Source of the DNA: Candidatus Bacteroides merdigallinarum
Lineage (GTDB): Bacteria > Bacteroidota > Bacteroidia > Bacteroidales > Bacteroidaceae
Length of the DNA: 39,537 nucleotides
Assembly: GCA_019116285.1 (NCBI GenBank)
Contig: DXBX01000093.1
Span: forward strand, 1 to 39,537
Direction: 5' to 3'
Shown here: positions 8,441 to 16,367 of the stretch, piece by piece
Position numbering within the stretch: the first letter of the stretch is position 1
Layout of the letters: the number at the start of each line of letters is the position of its first letter
Position numbers and translations under genes: made by a program
The notes under the pieces: model-generated
The model's database searches: none
What the model saw: only the letters and a program-made list of their open reading frames with translations
Told to the model about the DNA's origin: nothing

Positions 8441-8471
8441 CAAAGGTAATGCGAGTTAAAAGGGTGGGCAA
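8441..8471 (-). promoter_or_regulatory. Consensus promoter of the porin-imelysin-DHOR operon
   Basis: On the minus strand TTG (8471-8469), 20 bases, then TACCTTTG (8448-8441), all matching the Bacteroides consensus, 25 bases upstream of the porin start codon. Confidence 0.75.
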
Positions 8472-8488
8472 TACCTAAAAAATGGTAT
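8471..8488. promoter_or_regulatory. 18-bp palindromic operator candidate, copy 2
   Basis: ATACCTAAAAAATGGTAT has perfect ATACC/GGTAT arms and touches the -33 element of the porin promoter. It can be read as two 7-base half-sites separated by 2 bases (TACCTAA-AA-AATGGTA), loosely like NarL-family sites. Copy 1 lies at 343-360. The position next to the -33 element suits an activator or a repressor. Confidence 0.55.
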
Positions 8489-8550
8489 AAGTGGGAGGAG
8501 ACTGGTAACAGGTAGGTAGAGCAAAGTAGGAAAGCCCGCTGAAAAACTTA

Positions 8551-8735
8551 TGAAAGCCGCCGAAAAAGTTCCCGAGGCCGCTTGAAAACTTCATTTCCAG
8601 CCTGGAAATGTGTATTTCTAAGCTGGAAATGTACATTTTTAGGCTGGAAATGTGTATTTCCAACCTAGAAATAGAGTTTTCAAGCGGCCTCGGAAACTTT
8701 TTCAGCGGCTTCGGAAACTTTTCCGGCGGCTTTCA
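8551..8735. repeat. Tandem 21-bp array inside a long inverted repeat
   Basis: Four 21-bp units run from 8602 to 8685, each beginning CTGGAAATG or CTAGAAATA. They contain dyads such as GGAAATGTGTATTTCC and AAATGTACATTT. They are enclosed by a perfect 19-bp inverted repeat (8572-8590 and 8675-8693), whose similarity continues outward with GAAAAAGTT/AACTTTTTC and GCCGCCG/CGGCGGC blocks. Because the period is a multiple of three and the region is nearly self-complementary, both strands can be read as similar short repetitive peptides. I do not regard these as genes. It lies between the DUF1648-like gene and the porin operon and could act as a large terminator or RNA structure. Confidence 0.8.
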
Positions 8736-8754
8736 GCAGACAAAGGCAGCCCTT

Positions 8755-9219
8755 TCAACGATGCCGCCACGCCAGCACCATATAGCCAATGAGAACCAGT
8801 GTAAGCAGTCCGAGGCTCACCGCCTTGCCGATGTATGCCCAAGGATGGTAGATGGAAAGCGAGACAAAGAGAAAATGCAGAGAGCTGAGGATGTTCAGCA
8901 CCCGTATCATCCGCAAGGCCAATGCGCATTGATAGACCACATTGTGCGGCCTCACCCGGAAGGGGAAATTGATGCAACGTAGGGGGCAATAGCTGCAAGC
9001 CCCCAACAGCAGGAAGAGGAACAAGGCTGTCCCGCCCGCCTCATACAAATCGGATGGGATGTCGCCACCGGTCTGGCGATACTTATATAATATGTATATC
9101 CAGTTGGCCAGCACGGGCAGGAAGGCGGCCAACTCCAGCAGATGGTCAACAAGGGCAGGACGGAAGCGGACATTGGGCACGTCCTGCGGGACGCGGGAAC
9201 CGAAATTGATGAGTTTCAT
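8755..9219 (-). CDS. Small integral membrane protein, weakly DUF1648-like
   Basis: 154 residues with about four hydrophobic spans (near 28-46, 64-78, 105-125 and 130-148) and no signal peptide. The segment ANWIYILYKY, a short gap and DIPSDLYEAGG resembles the DUF1648 pattern (membrane helix, then IP.HFN..G), but the conserved histidine is absent, so the assignment is weak. It is the last gene of the SPFH, hydrolase and ribbon-helix-helix operon, starting 8 bases after the stop of the ribbon-helix-helix gene, so the two are probably translated together. No function can be given. Confidence 0.7.
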   Translation of the reverse strand: MKLINFGSRVPQDVPNVRFRPALVDHLLELAAFLPVLANWIYILYKYRQTGGDIPSDLYEAGGTALFLFLLLGACSYCPLRCINFPFRVRPHNVVYQCALALRMIRVLNILSSLHFLFVSLSIYHPWAYIGKAVSLGLLTLVLIGYMVLAWRHR

Positions 9220-9227
9220 AAGCGATA

Positions 9228-9428
9228 TTATTCTTTAGGAGGTTCAGTCGGGGTTGGGCGCGACTTCTTCAGCCGGCCATTCTTGCGCAGGGCCTCGGTG
9301 ATAATCCACTGAAGCTGGCCGTTGATGCTGCGGAACTCGTCGGCTGCCCACTTCTCGAGGGCATCCATCGTCGCGGCATCCACGCGCAGGACAAAGGTCT
9401 TGGTTGTCGATTCTTTCTTCGTTGCCAT
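9228..9428 (-). CDS. Arc/MetJ-type ribbon-helix-helix DNA-binding protein
   Basis: 66 residues. After a basic N-terminus, TKTFVLRV forms the DNA-contacting strand, followed by helix A (AATMDALEKWAADEF) and helix B (SINGQLQWIITEAL), the standard ribbon-helix-helix arrangement. The tail is basic and proline-rich. Such proteins bind DNA as dimers, often at their own promoter. It lies 35 bases after the hydrolase gene and 8 bases before the small membrane protein. There is no toxin-like partner, so autoregulation of the SPFH operon is more likely than an antitoxin role, but this is inference. Confidence 0.8.
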   Translation of the reverse strand: MATKKESTTKTFVLRVDAATMDALEKWAADEFRSINGQLQWIITEALRKNGRLKKSRPTPTEPPKE

Positions 9429-9463
9429 TGCACATTAACCATTAACCATTAATCATTCACCAT

Positions 9464-10801
9464 TCATAGTCGGCCGGTACGGACAAAGCGGGCCAGGTCG
9501 TCCAGCACGTAGGCGGGGACGGACGAAGGTTGCTGGTATTCGTCGGGCGTGGCCTTGCCCGTGCCTTCCTGCAAGAGGTGGTTCAGCTTGGGATAGGACT
9601 TGAACGAGGCGTTGCGACGCTTCAAAAGGGCCGCGCGCCACAGGGCGAAATCCTGCATCGTCACTTGGTAATCGCGTTCAGCCTGAAGCACCAGCAGGGG
9701 AAGCGTCAGGCGGGCGGCGTCCTCCACGGGGCGGCAGGCGATGATGTCGGCCCAATAGGAGCGCGGCGCGTCGAACGGGAAGGGGATGGTGTCGCAGAAG
9801 GCGGACGTGCCCAGCCGCTTCACATTCTCCACGCGCCGTTGCAGGTCGGCCACTTGCCGGCGGCCCTTCTCCGAGGGGGCGAGGCTGTTCAGGTAGGTCA
9901 CTTGCTCCAGCAGCAGGTCTTCCAGCGGACGGGCGGGCGCGGCCAGCAGGATGATGCCCGCCAAGCGGGATGCCCGTGCGGCGATGCGCGGTGCCAACAT
10001 TCCGCCTTGGCTGTGCCCCAGCAGGTAGATGCTGTCCGCATCCACCCCGGGCAAGGATTGCGCCAAAGCCACGGCGGCCACGGCATCGTCCGCGGTCTCC
10101 ACGTCGAGGTCGAGCTGACGGCCTTCGGGGACGCTGTTGCCTTTATATACATAGGTGCGCTTGTCATAGCGGAGGGTGGCGATGCCCCGCCCGGCCAGTC
10201 CCCAAGCCAGGTCGCGGAAGGGATGGTTGGGGCCGATGGTCTCGTCGCGGTCTTGCGGGCCGGAGCCGTGCACCAGCACCACGCAGGGCACCCGGCGACC
10301 CACCTCCACGGCACGGCGGGGCAGGGTCAACGTGGCAGGCAGACGGAAGCCGTCACACACGACCACCGTGTCGCGCTCCTCCATCTTCAGGCTGTCGAAG
10401 ACGGCGGGCTTCTGCACGGCAGGCTTCGGGGCGGGTTTCACAAAGAGGCCGGCGATGCGCCCGTCCCCATCGAAAGCCGTTTGGAAACGGAGGGTATATT
10501 TCTCGAAAGCCAGGTCGCAAAAGCAGACGGCCAACCCCTCGGCCTCCACCTGGTGCCAATCGCCCGTGGATTGCAAGGGGCCGAACTGCATCACCAACTG
10601 CTGGTACATCCCGCCCAATGCCTCGGCGGGCAAGGCAGCCTGCATCTCGTCGCTCAGCATCGCGCGGAGGCTTTCGCCCTGCCCCGACACGAAATAGAGA
10701 TAGGCACACTTGGCCAGCGGCAGGCGGTCGGCAGTCTGTGCCCGAAGCCCGAGGCAGAGCAGGCACAAGCAGAGGGTAAACGTCAGCTTCCTCATACGCA
10801 T
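9464..10801 (-). CDS. Secreted alpha/beta hydrolase with N-terminal DUF3887-like domain
   Basis: About 445 residues. The signal peptide ends in LGLRAQ, so the protein is periplasmic or outer-membrane associated. Residues 25-125 form a small domain of the DUF3887 kind. The hydrolase domain follows with VLVHGSGPQDRDETIG, which forms the oxyanion region, then the nucleophile elbow GHSQGG, an acidic residue in QAERDYQ and the histidine of KLNHLL, completing a Ser-Asp-His triad. Family members are esterases or peptidase-like hydrolases; the substrate is unknown. The ATG at 10801 shares one base with the TGA of the SPFH gene (TGATG), a sign of translational coupling. A TTG codon one position upstream is less likely to be the start. 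Confidence 0.85.
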   Translation of the reverse strand: MRMRKLTFTLCLCLLCLGLRAQTADRLPLAKCAYLYFVSGQGESLRAMLSDEMQAALPAEALGGMYQQLVMQFGPLQSTGDWHQVEAEGLAVCFCDLAFEKYTLRFQTAFDGDGRIAGLFVKPAPKPAVQKPAVFDSLKMEERDTVVVCDGFRLPATLTLPRRAVEVGRRVPCVVLVHGSGPQDRDETIGPNHPFRDLAWGLAGRGIATLRYDKRTYVYKGNSVPEGRQLDLDVETADDAVAAVALAQSLPGVDADSIYLLGHSQGGMLAPRIAARASRLAGIILLAAPARPLEDLLLEQVTYLNSLAPSEKGRRQVADLQRRVENVKRLGTSAFCDTIPFPFDAPRSYWADIIACRPVEDAARLTLPLLVLQAERDYQVTMQDFALWRAALLKRRNASFKSYPKLNHLLQEGTGKATPDEYQQPSSVPAYVLDDLARFVRTGRL

Positions 10802-11772
10802 CAATGGTTCAGGGTTCCGGCATTCAACACGGGCTGGGCGGACTCGTCGGCGCAGAGCACCACGAGGAGGTTGCTCACCATCGCCGCCTTCTTGTCCTCG
10901 TCCAGGGCCACGACGTTGTCCTTCTTCAGCTTGTCCAGGGCCATGTGTACCATCGACACGGCGCCTTCCACAATCTTCTCGCGGGCGCCGATGATGGCCG
11001 ATGCCTGCTGGCGGCGCAACATCACGGCGGCAATCTCCGGCGCGTAGGCCAGGTAATTGATGCGGGCCTCCACCACTTCCAGGCCGGCCATCAGGAGGCG
11101 TTCGTTCAGCTTCTGCTCCAGCTGTTCGTTGATTTCCTCGCCGCCCGAGCGGAGGGTCAGTTCGCCCGCCTCGCCCTCATTGTCATCGTAGGCGTATTGG
11201 CCGGCCACTTGGCGCAGGGCGGCGTCGCTCTGGATTTTCACGAAGTTCTCGAAGGCGGTCATACGATTGGCCACGGCGTTGCCCACGCTGATGGTGGCCT
11301 CTTTGCTGCCCGGGGTCGAGGCGGCGGCGGAAGCCATCGTCTGCGCGTCAATCTCGAACATCGCCTTGTACGTGTCCCGCAGCTTCCACACCAGCACCAG
11401 GCCAATGAGGATGGGGTTGCCCACCTTGTCGTTCACCTTGATGGGCTCCACGTCGAGGTTGCGGGCGCGGAGGGAGAGTTTCTTCTTGTCATAAAAAGGA
11501 TTGACCCAATAGAAGCCCGTCTCCTTGAACGTGCCCTTGTATTGGCCGAAGAACACCATCGCCCGCGCCTCGTTGGGCTCCAACTCCATATAGCCCGCGC
11601 AGAGGATGAGCCAGACAAGAATCAGCACGCTGCCCGCCACATAGAGGGGCACGCCGCCCAGCACGAAGCAGCCCACGATGGCCGCCGTGAACACAATCAG
11701 ATGAAGGAACAGCATCAGGAAGCCGTTCATCTTGAAACCCTTGAAAAGTAATTCCTTTGTTTCCATAATCAT
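10801..11772 (-). CDS. SPFH/band-7 domain membrane protein
   Basis: 323 residues. Two hydrophobic segments lie near the N-terminus (about 17-40 and 44-62), followed by the SPFH domain. Landmarks are ELEPNEARAMVFFGQYKGTF, then the WVNPFYDKKKLSLRARNLDVEP region, the NGNPI-like VGNPILIGLVLVWKL strand, and a helical C-terminal part with repeated heptads (EQLEQKLNERL, REKIVEGAVSM). SPFH proteins assemble into membrane microdomain scaffolds and often regulate proteases or respond to envelope stress. It is the first gene of a four-gene leftward operon and has a consensus promoter at 11802-11832. Met3 (11766) is an alternative start. Confidence 0.9.
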   Translation of the reverse strand: MIMETKELLFKGFKMNGFLMLFLHLIVFTAAIVGCFVLGGVPLYVAGSVLILVWLILCAGYMELEPNEARAMVFFGQYKGTFKETGFYWVNPFYDKKKLSLRARNLDVEPIKVNDKVGNPILIGLVLVWKLRDTYKAMFEIDAQTMASAAASTPGSKEATISVGNAVANRMTAFENFVKIQSDAALRQVAGQYAYDDNEGEAGELTLRSGGEEINEQLEQKLNERLLMAGLEVVEARINYLAYAPEIAAVMLRRQQASAIIGAREKIVEGAVSMVHMALDKLKKDNVVALDEDKKAAMVSNLLVVLCADESAQPVLNAGTLNH

Positions 11773-11801
11773 GTATTTAGAATGATATCATATTGATAGC
11801 A

Positions 11802-11832
11802 CAAAGATAGCGGGTAGGATGGACATACGCAA
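11802..11832 (-). promoter_or_regulatory. Consensus promoter of the SPFH operon
   Basis: On the minus strand TTG (11832-11830), a 20-base spacer and TATCTTTG (11809-11802), about 30 bases before the SPFH start. It matches the Bacteroides consensus exactly. Confidence 0.7.
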
Positions 11833-11887
11833 GGGGAAAGGGACGGAAAAACGGCGGGATATGTTGCACAACATACGGACGAGGCGT

Positions 11888-11997
11888 CGTCTTCTCCGTA
11901 CCTTGACAACGTCTTGTCCGTACCTTGACAACGTCTCGTCCGTAACTTGATATACCAAAGGTGGCACCTTTGCCTATCAAAGGTGGCACCTTTGATA
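11888..11997. repeat. In-phase 22-bp tandem array of two sequence types
   Basis: Three units beginning CGTCTTCTCC, CGTCTTGTCC and CGTCTCGTCC start at 11888, 11910 and 11932. In the same 22-bp register they are followed by two units (11954 and 11976) carrying the dyad CAAAGGTGGCACCTTTG (11956-11972 and 11978-11994). The array lies between the stop of the outer-membrane barrel gene (12018) and the SPFH promoter. The surrounding 245 bases hold no gene. Confidence 0.85.
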
Positions 11998-12017
11998 TTC
12001 CGAGGCAGCGGGAAGGC

Positions 12018-14348
12018 TTACATTCGTCCGCGCTGATCCCGTCCCGCCCCGCTGCCCCGGTACTTGCTCTTCGAGGGATTGAACTTGTAGCGCACGGTCA
12101 GCGTGAAGGTGCGGCACGTCTGCTGGTCGATGGTCAGCAGGCGGTTGCCGCTATAGATGGTGCCGCTGTACGTGTGGGTGTTCAGCAGGTCCCGGGCGCT
12201 CAGTTGCAGGCTGAGGCGTTCGTTGAGGAAGCTCTTGCGCAGGGTGAGGTCGATGGAGCCCAACGTCTTTTGCCGGGCGTTGTCCTGGTCGCCGCGCGTC
12301 ATCAGGGAGAAGTCGGCGTCGAGCGTGAAGCCGCGGGGCAGGCTGAAGTTGTTGTTCCACGTGAAGTAGCCCATCGGGTTGTTGAAGTTCGTCCGCGTGC
12401 CACCGGGCATATCCACCATATACCATTGTTGAAGGTACATCAACGTGAGCCGGGGCGACCAGATGCCGATGGTGGGGGAGAAAGACAGGGTGGCGTTGAG
12501 GTTGTCCATATCGCCCTTGTTCTCGTGAATCAACAGCAGGACGGTGGGGTCTTCATCCGAATAAGCCCGGCCGACCTGAGCCATGGCATCCTTGGTATGC
12601 GCGTAGCCCATGTTGAAGTAAATCCACTTCCAGGAAGCGTCCAGCGACAGGCGTTGGATGATGGAAGGCCGGAGCAGCGGGTTGCCGCTCTCGTAAGTGT
12701 AGCGGTTGGCGTAGGTGATGTTGCTCCGCAGGTTCCAATACGAGGGACGGGCGATGCTGCCCGAATAGCTCAGCGAGAGTTGTGCCTTGCCCACGGGCAG
12801 GGCGAGGGCCAGCGTGGGGAACACATTGTCATACGTGCGGCTCTGTTCGTCCATGCGGATGCCACCCTCGTAATAGTCGGACGTGATGTGCTCGTAGCGC
12901 ACTCCTGCCTGGGCTTGCAGGTTGCCAAAGGCGCGGCTGTACTCCAAGAAAGCTGAGGCGGCGTTCTCCTCGATGTTGCTGAGGTTGTCCGTCAGGATGC
13001 CTTGGTCATTCAGGAAGGTGTTCTTGCGGTTGGTGTAGGTGTATTCCCCGCCGAAGGAGAGGTTGCCTTCCCACAGGGGGCGGCTGACGATGAGTTTCGC
13101 GGCATAGAGGGTGTTCTCATCCTTGTTGTAGGTGTTGACCCGCTGCTCCTGCCGGGTAGCGCCTGCCGGGGTATATTGCTCGGTCATGTCCTGCACAATC
13201 TTGCTGTACGACCACAGGCCATCGGCGTTGAAGTCAATGCTCCAGTCGCCCGCCTGCCCGTTGTAGTAGACGTTGAGGGAATGGCTGGTGGCGGGATTGT
13301 CTTGCCTGCCTCGGCTGGTGTTTTCCTCGTAGAGCGTCCGGTCCTGATAGACCACCGAGGCCATGGGATCGATGTCGAACCGGTCCTCCGGCGTGCGGTC
13401 GAAGTCATAGCGGGCACCGATGGAATGGCGGTCGCCGAACCGGTAGTTCATCGAGAGCATCGCGGACAGGTTTTTGCTGTGTCCCTCTGCGTGGATGTCG
13501 CCCACCTGCCGCCACGTCTTGTCAAGGAAAGTCTCGGTGGTCAGCGTCTTGTTGTCCTCACTCCGCAGGTCCGAGCCATAGAGCATCCCGCCGAGGTCGA
13601 AGCCGCCCTTGCGGTAGTTGAAGTTGAACTGGTCGAGCACGCTCCAGCCGTATTGGTAGCGGGTGAGGAAGCGGTTGTTCACGCCGAAGCCTTCGCCTTG
13701 TGGCCGCTTGGTGTAGATGCGCACCACGGCTTTCACCGTGGCATCGTACCGTGCGCCGGGATTGCGCACCACCTCCACGCGCCGGATGTTGTCGCTCTCC
13801 AGCTGGTCCAGTTCGGAGGCGTCGCGCATCTTGCGGCCGTTGATGTAGATTTCCGCTGCGCCCGAGCCGAAGACATTGACCGCGCCGTCATCGGCCGACA
13901 CGCCGGGCAGTTTGTTCAACAGGTCGTTGCCCGTACCCGCTTTCTCCAGGATGCTGCCCTGCACGGTGGTCACTTGTGCATCGCCCTTCAGCCGCACCTT
14001 GGGCAGGTCGGCTTTCACCACCACCTCGCCCAACAGCTGTGCGTCGGGGCTGAGTTGCAGGGTGCCGACATTCGGGTGCTCCACCTTTTTATATAGGGTG
14101 GCATAGCCGATGGAGGACACGCGCAAGAGGGCCGGTCCGCCGGCGGCTTTCAAGGAGAAGCGTCCGTCCTCGTCGCTGACCGCACCCGTCACAAAGGCGG
14201 AGTCGGGCAAGGACAGCCAAACGACATTGGCATAGGGAAAAGGGTGTTGATTCTCATCCACAATCCGACCCGTGAGGACGGACTGGGCAAAGGCTCCTGT
14301 CAGGAGGAAAAGGGTTGCCAAGAGGCAGAAGATTCGTTTCATATCCAT
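12018..14348 (-). CDS. TonB-dependent-receptor-like outer-membrane protein with carboxypeptidase-like N-terminal domain
   Basis: 776 residues with a signal peptide (MKRIFCLLATLFLLTGAFA). Residues 25-105 form a CarboxypepD_reg-like beta-sandwich (LTGRIVDENQHPFPYANV). A plug-like domain follows (LLNKLPGVSADDGAVNVFGSGAAEIYINGR, then RRVEVVRNPGARYDATVKAVV), and the rest is a barrel ending in an aromatic-rich region and a short basic tail. This is the Bacteroidota outer-membrane receptor type that lacks a SusD partner. The ligand is unknown. The membrane-spanning TPR-HTH regulator upstream (14614-16257), on the same strand, probably controls it. The final residues after the last strand (SKSKYRGSGAGRDQRGRM) are an unusually basic extension. 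Confidence 0.85.
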   Translation of the reverse strand: MDMKRIFCLLATLFLLTGAFAQSVLTGRIVDENQHPFPYANVVWLSLPDSAFVTGAVSDEDGRFSLKAAGGPALLRVSSIGYATLYKKVEHPNVGTLQLSPDAQLLGEVVVKADLPKVRLKGDAQVTTVQGSILEKAGTGNDLLNKLPGVSADDGAVNVFGSGAAEIYINGRKMRDASELDQLESDNIRRVEVVRNPGARYDATVKAVVRIYTKRPQGEGFGVNNRFLTRYQYGWSVLDQFNFNYRKGGFDLGGMLYGSDLRSEDNKTLTTETFLDKTWRQVGDIHAEGHSKNLSAMLSMNYRFGDRHSIGARYDFDRTPEDRFDIDPMASVVYQDRTLYEENTSRGRQDNPATSHSLNVYYNGQAGDWSIDFNADGLWSYSKIVQDMTEQYTPAGATRQEQRVNTYNKDENTLYAAKLIVSRPLWEGNLSFGGEYTYTNRKNTFLNDQGILTDNLSNIEENAASAFLEYSRAFGNLQAQAGVRYEHITSDYYEGGIRMDEQSRTYDNVFPTLALALPVGKAQLSLSYSGSIARPSYWNLRSNITYANRYTYESGNPLLRPSIIQRLSLDASWKWIYFNMGYAHTKDAMAQVGRAYSDEDPTVLLLIHENKGDMDNLNATLSFSPTIGIWSPRLTLMYLQQWYMVDMPGGTRTNFNNPMGYFTWNNNFSLPRGFTLDADFSLMTRGDQDNARQKTLGSIDLTLRKSFLNERLSLQLSARDLLNTHTYSGTIYSGNRLLTIDQQTCRTFTLTVRYKFNPSKSKYRGSGAGRDQRGRM

Positions 14349-14526
14349 AGCTTTTCAGTTTGATTTTCTGCCGCGAAGTTACGGGGAGAACGAGCCTCAA
14401 ACGCTCTATATCGGGAACTAAAAAGTCTATATAAGGAGCTATGGAAACGCTGACAATCAACGCAGTAAGAGCTTTTTGATTTATATTGCGTGTTGTGGAG
14501 ACTATATCTTGCCTCAAAGACGATTC

Positions 14527-14610
14527 TTTAGACGCGGATTGTGCGGATTGAGCGGATCTTTTTATTGGCTCATTGATCAATCCGCATCATCCGCACAATC
14601 CGCGTCTAAA
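14527..14610 (-). terminator. Long GCGGATT hairpin after the TPR-HTH regulator gene
   Basis: A perfect 22-bp inverted repeat (14527-14548 with 14589-14610) made of GCGGATT words spaced about 9 bases apart. It begins 3 bases after the regulator stop codon and probably ends its transcript. A related hairpin with CGCGGATT words occurs at 28078-28142, so this is a dispersed element type. The rest of the 265-base gap before 14349 has no gene. Confidence 0.6.
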
Positions 14611-14613
14611 AAA

Positions 14614-16257
14614 TTATTCCTGCACGAACGCCACGATATCCCCCTTCTCATCCATCCCCAGCTTCTTGCGGATGGTGGTCTTGCGCTGGTAGATGGTGGG
14701 GATGCTCTGTCCGGTGAGCACGCTGATTTCCTTGGTCGTGAAGTCGGCGCGGAGCAGGCAGCAGAGTTGCTCCTCCTTGTCCGTCAGCAGGGAGCCGAAA
14801 CGGTTGTGCAGACGGGCATAGAAACCGTCGTACACGCGGTCGATGACGGGATAGAGGTCGTCCCACACCAGCAGACCTTCCACTGCCTCGTTGGGATGCG
14901 GCAAGGTGGAGACACGGCGCAGCAGTTCCTGATTCTGCGCTGTGGGTTGTCCGGCCACGAGGCGTATCAGCCCCAACTGTTGCAGGAGGATACGGCGAAA
15001 CAGACGGTCGTTCCCCTCGGACACGGCAGAGGCGGACGGCGCGACGGCAGTGGCTTCGGCCAGGAGGCGGTCGAGGGTCTCGATGCGCTCTTCGGCCTCA
15101 ATCAGACGGTTGCGACGGCTGCGGAAATACCAGACGCCCCCTCCTCCGGCCAGCAAGAGCAGCAGCAACGCGCCCAGCAACCAGAGCTGCATCCGCTGGC
15201 GGTCCACCTGGAGACGCAGGTTGGCCTCGGACAGGTCGCCGCGGGTGCGGTCTTTCTGGCGGACAGCACTGCGATAGGCATAAAGGGCATTGCCCACCGA
15301 GTCGTTGTAGCGCATCAGGTCGAGATAGTCGAAAGTGCCCGTGCGGGTGTAGTCCAGCAGGCCTTGCAAATAGCCCAACTGATTTTCGGACGTGACGAAC
15401 TTGCGTCCCCAGCTGCGGTAACACTCCCACCCCTTGTCCAGGTAGTATTGGGCGGAATCCAACCGATGCTGTTTGAGGAAACATTCGCCCATCGTGGCGT
15501 AAGTAATGCCCAACTCTTCGGGACGGGCCGTGAGGGCCAGCACGCGGTGAAACAAGCGGATGGCCTCGCGATAATCAGGCGAGACGTAGACCATCACCTG
15601 AGCATGGTTGCGCAGGTAGTGAACGGCGCGGACGGTATCGCCACGCTGCAGGGCCAGCTCCACGCTGCGATTCGTATGCCACGTGGCAGAATCTTCCTTC
15701 AGCAATCCCAACGTGATGCCCAACGAGAAATGAGTGTCGGCCGTCTCGCGCAGGGACAACGCACGACGGTAAGCATCGGCGGCACGGCGGTAATCCTTGT
15801 AGGCATAGACGTAACACTCGCCCTTCTCCGCCAGGAAATCACCAGCCCGGCGGCGGTCGCCCATCGCCAAGGCGCGGACGCTGCCGCTGTCCAGCACGGC
15901 CTGTTCCTCGTCGTGGTGGTCGTGGGTGTGCAGGTAGGCGGCTTTCAACAGATAGGAGGTCAGCAGACGGGCGGTGTCGCCTTGTGCCGTAAAGTAGTCA
16001 AAGGCAGGGAGAACGAGCGAATCCTCGGACAGGGACGCATAGTCTCCATAATGGTTATAGGCTGTCAGCCAGCCATAGTGCAGCAGGCCCCGGCGGGGCA
16101 ACAGTTCGGGCCGCTCCACCCGGGCAAGCAGGGTGGCGGCACTATCCATATCGGTCTGCCAAAGGGCATCGGCACGGCGCACCAGGTCGAGGTCGTCCGT
16201 TCCGGGCCGGCAGGCGGCACATATAAACAGGAGGAGCAGATATATCCGGTATCTCAT
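14614..16257 (-). CDS. Membrane-spanning TPR regulator with C-terminal LuxR-like HTH
   Basis: About 547 residues from Met at 16257; the ORF can extend to 16272, but MRYRIYLLLLFICAAC is the cleaner signal, with a lipobox-like cysteine. The next 330 residues are TPR-like helical repeats (YRRAADAYRRALSLRE, YREAIRLFHRVLALT, LDSAQYYLDKGWECY) that would lie in the periplasm. A single membrane helix sits near 360-380 (LWLLGALLLLLLAGGGGVWY), then a cytoplasmic coiled segment, and a C-terminal HTH (LTDKEEQLCCLLRADFTTKEI, SIPTIYQRKTTIRKKLGM). This architecture is a one-component signal transducer common in Bacteroidota, with no receiver domain or kinase. Its likely target is the neighbouring outer-membrane receptor gene. 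The ligand is unknown. Confidence 0.85.
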   Translation of the reverse strand: MRYRIYLLLLFICAACRPGTDDLDLVRRADALWQTDMDSAATLLARVERPELLPRRGLLHYGWLTAYNHYGDYASLSEDSLVLPAFDYFTAQGDTARLLTSYLLKAAYLHTHDHHDEEQAVLDSGSVRALAMGDRRRAGDFLAEKGECYVYAYKDYRRAADAYRRALSLRETADTHFSLGITLGLLKEDSATWHTNRSVELALQRGDTVRAVHYLRNHAQVMVYVSPDYREAIRLFHRVLALTARPEELGITYATMGECFLKQHRLDSAQYYLDKGWECYRSWGRKFVTSENQLGYLQGLLDYTRTGTFDYLDLMRYNDSVGNALYAYRSAVRQKDRTRGDLSEANLRLQVDRQRMQLWLLGALLLLLLAGGGGVWYFRSRRNRLIEAEERIETLDRLLAEATAVAPSASAVSEGNDRLFRRILLQQLGLIRLVAGQPTAQNQELLRRVSTLPHPNEAVEGLLVWDDLYPVIDRVYDGFYARLHNRFGSLLTDKEEQLCCLLRADFTTKEISVLTGQSIPTIYQRKTTIRKKLGMDEKGDIVAFVQE

Positions 16258-16294
16258 TGCGATTAGTAGCATTAACTTCTGTCAATAACGGTGG

Positions 16295-16331
16295 CAAAAG
16301 TACGGAAATTCCTCCGATTTTCTTACTTTTG
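16295..16331. promoter_or_regulatory. Divergent -7-like boxes forming a dyad
   Basis: TACTTTTG occurs on the minus strand at 16302-16295 and on the plus strand at 16324-16331, giving an inverted repeat with a 21-base centre, upstream of the TPR-HTH gene. Neither box has a good TTG 19-21 bases upstream, so assignment as two divergent promoters is tentative. Confidence 0.3.
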
Positions 16332-16367
16332 CAGGCGGAAACCGTGCCCGCCATCAGCGGTTTTGCT

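Noticed and set aside
8475..8982. Short repetitive ORFs on both strands across the 21-bp array (62 and 124 codons)
   Set aside because: They are a by-product of the repeat period and self-complementarity, and the plus-strand one runs antisense into the small membrane protein gene.
14374..14433. Promoter and operator for the outer-membrane receptor gene (TAACTTCG, TTTG, and repeated CTATAT words)
   Set aside because: The -7 box has a mismatch, the spacer to TTTG is only 16 bases, and the CTATAT repeats are short, so it is below the level I would annotate.
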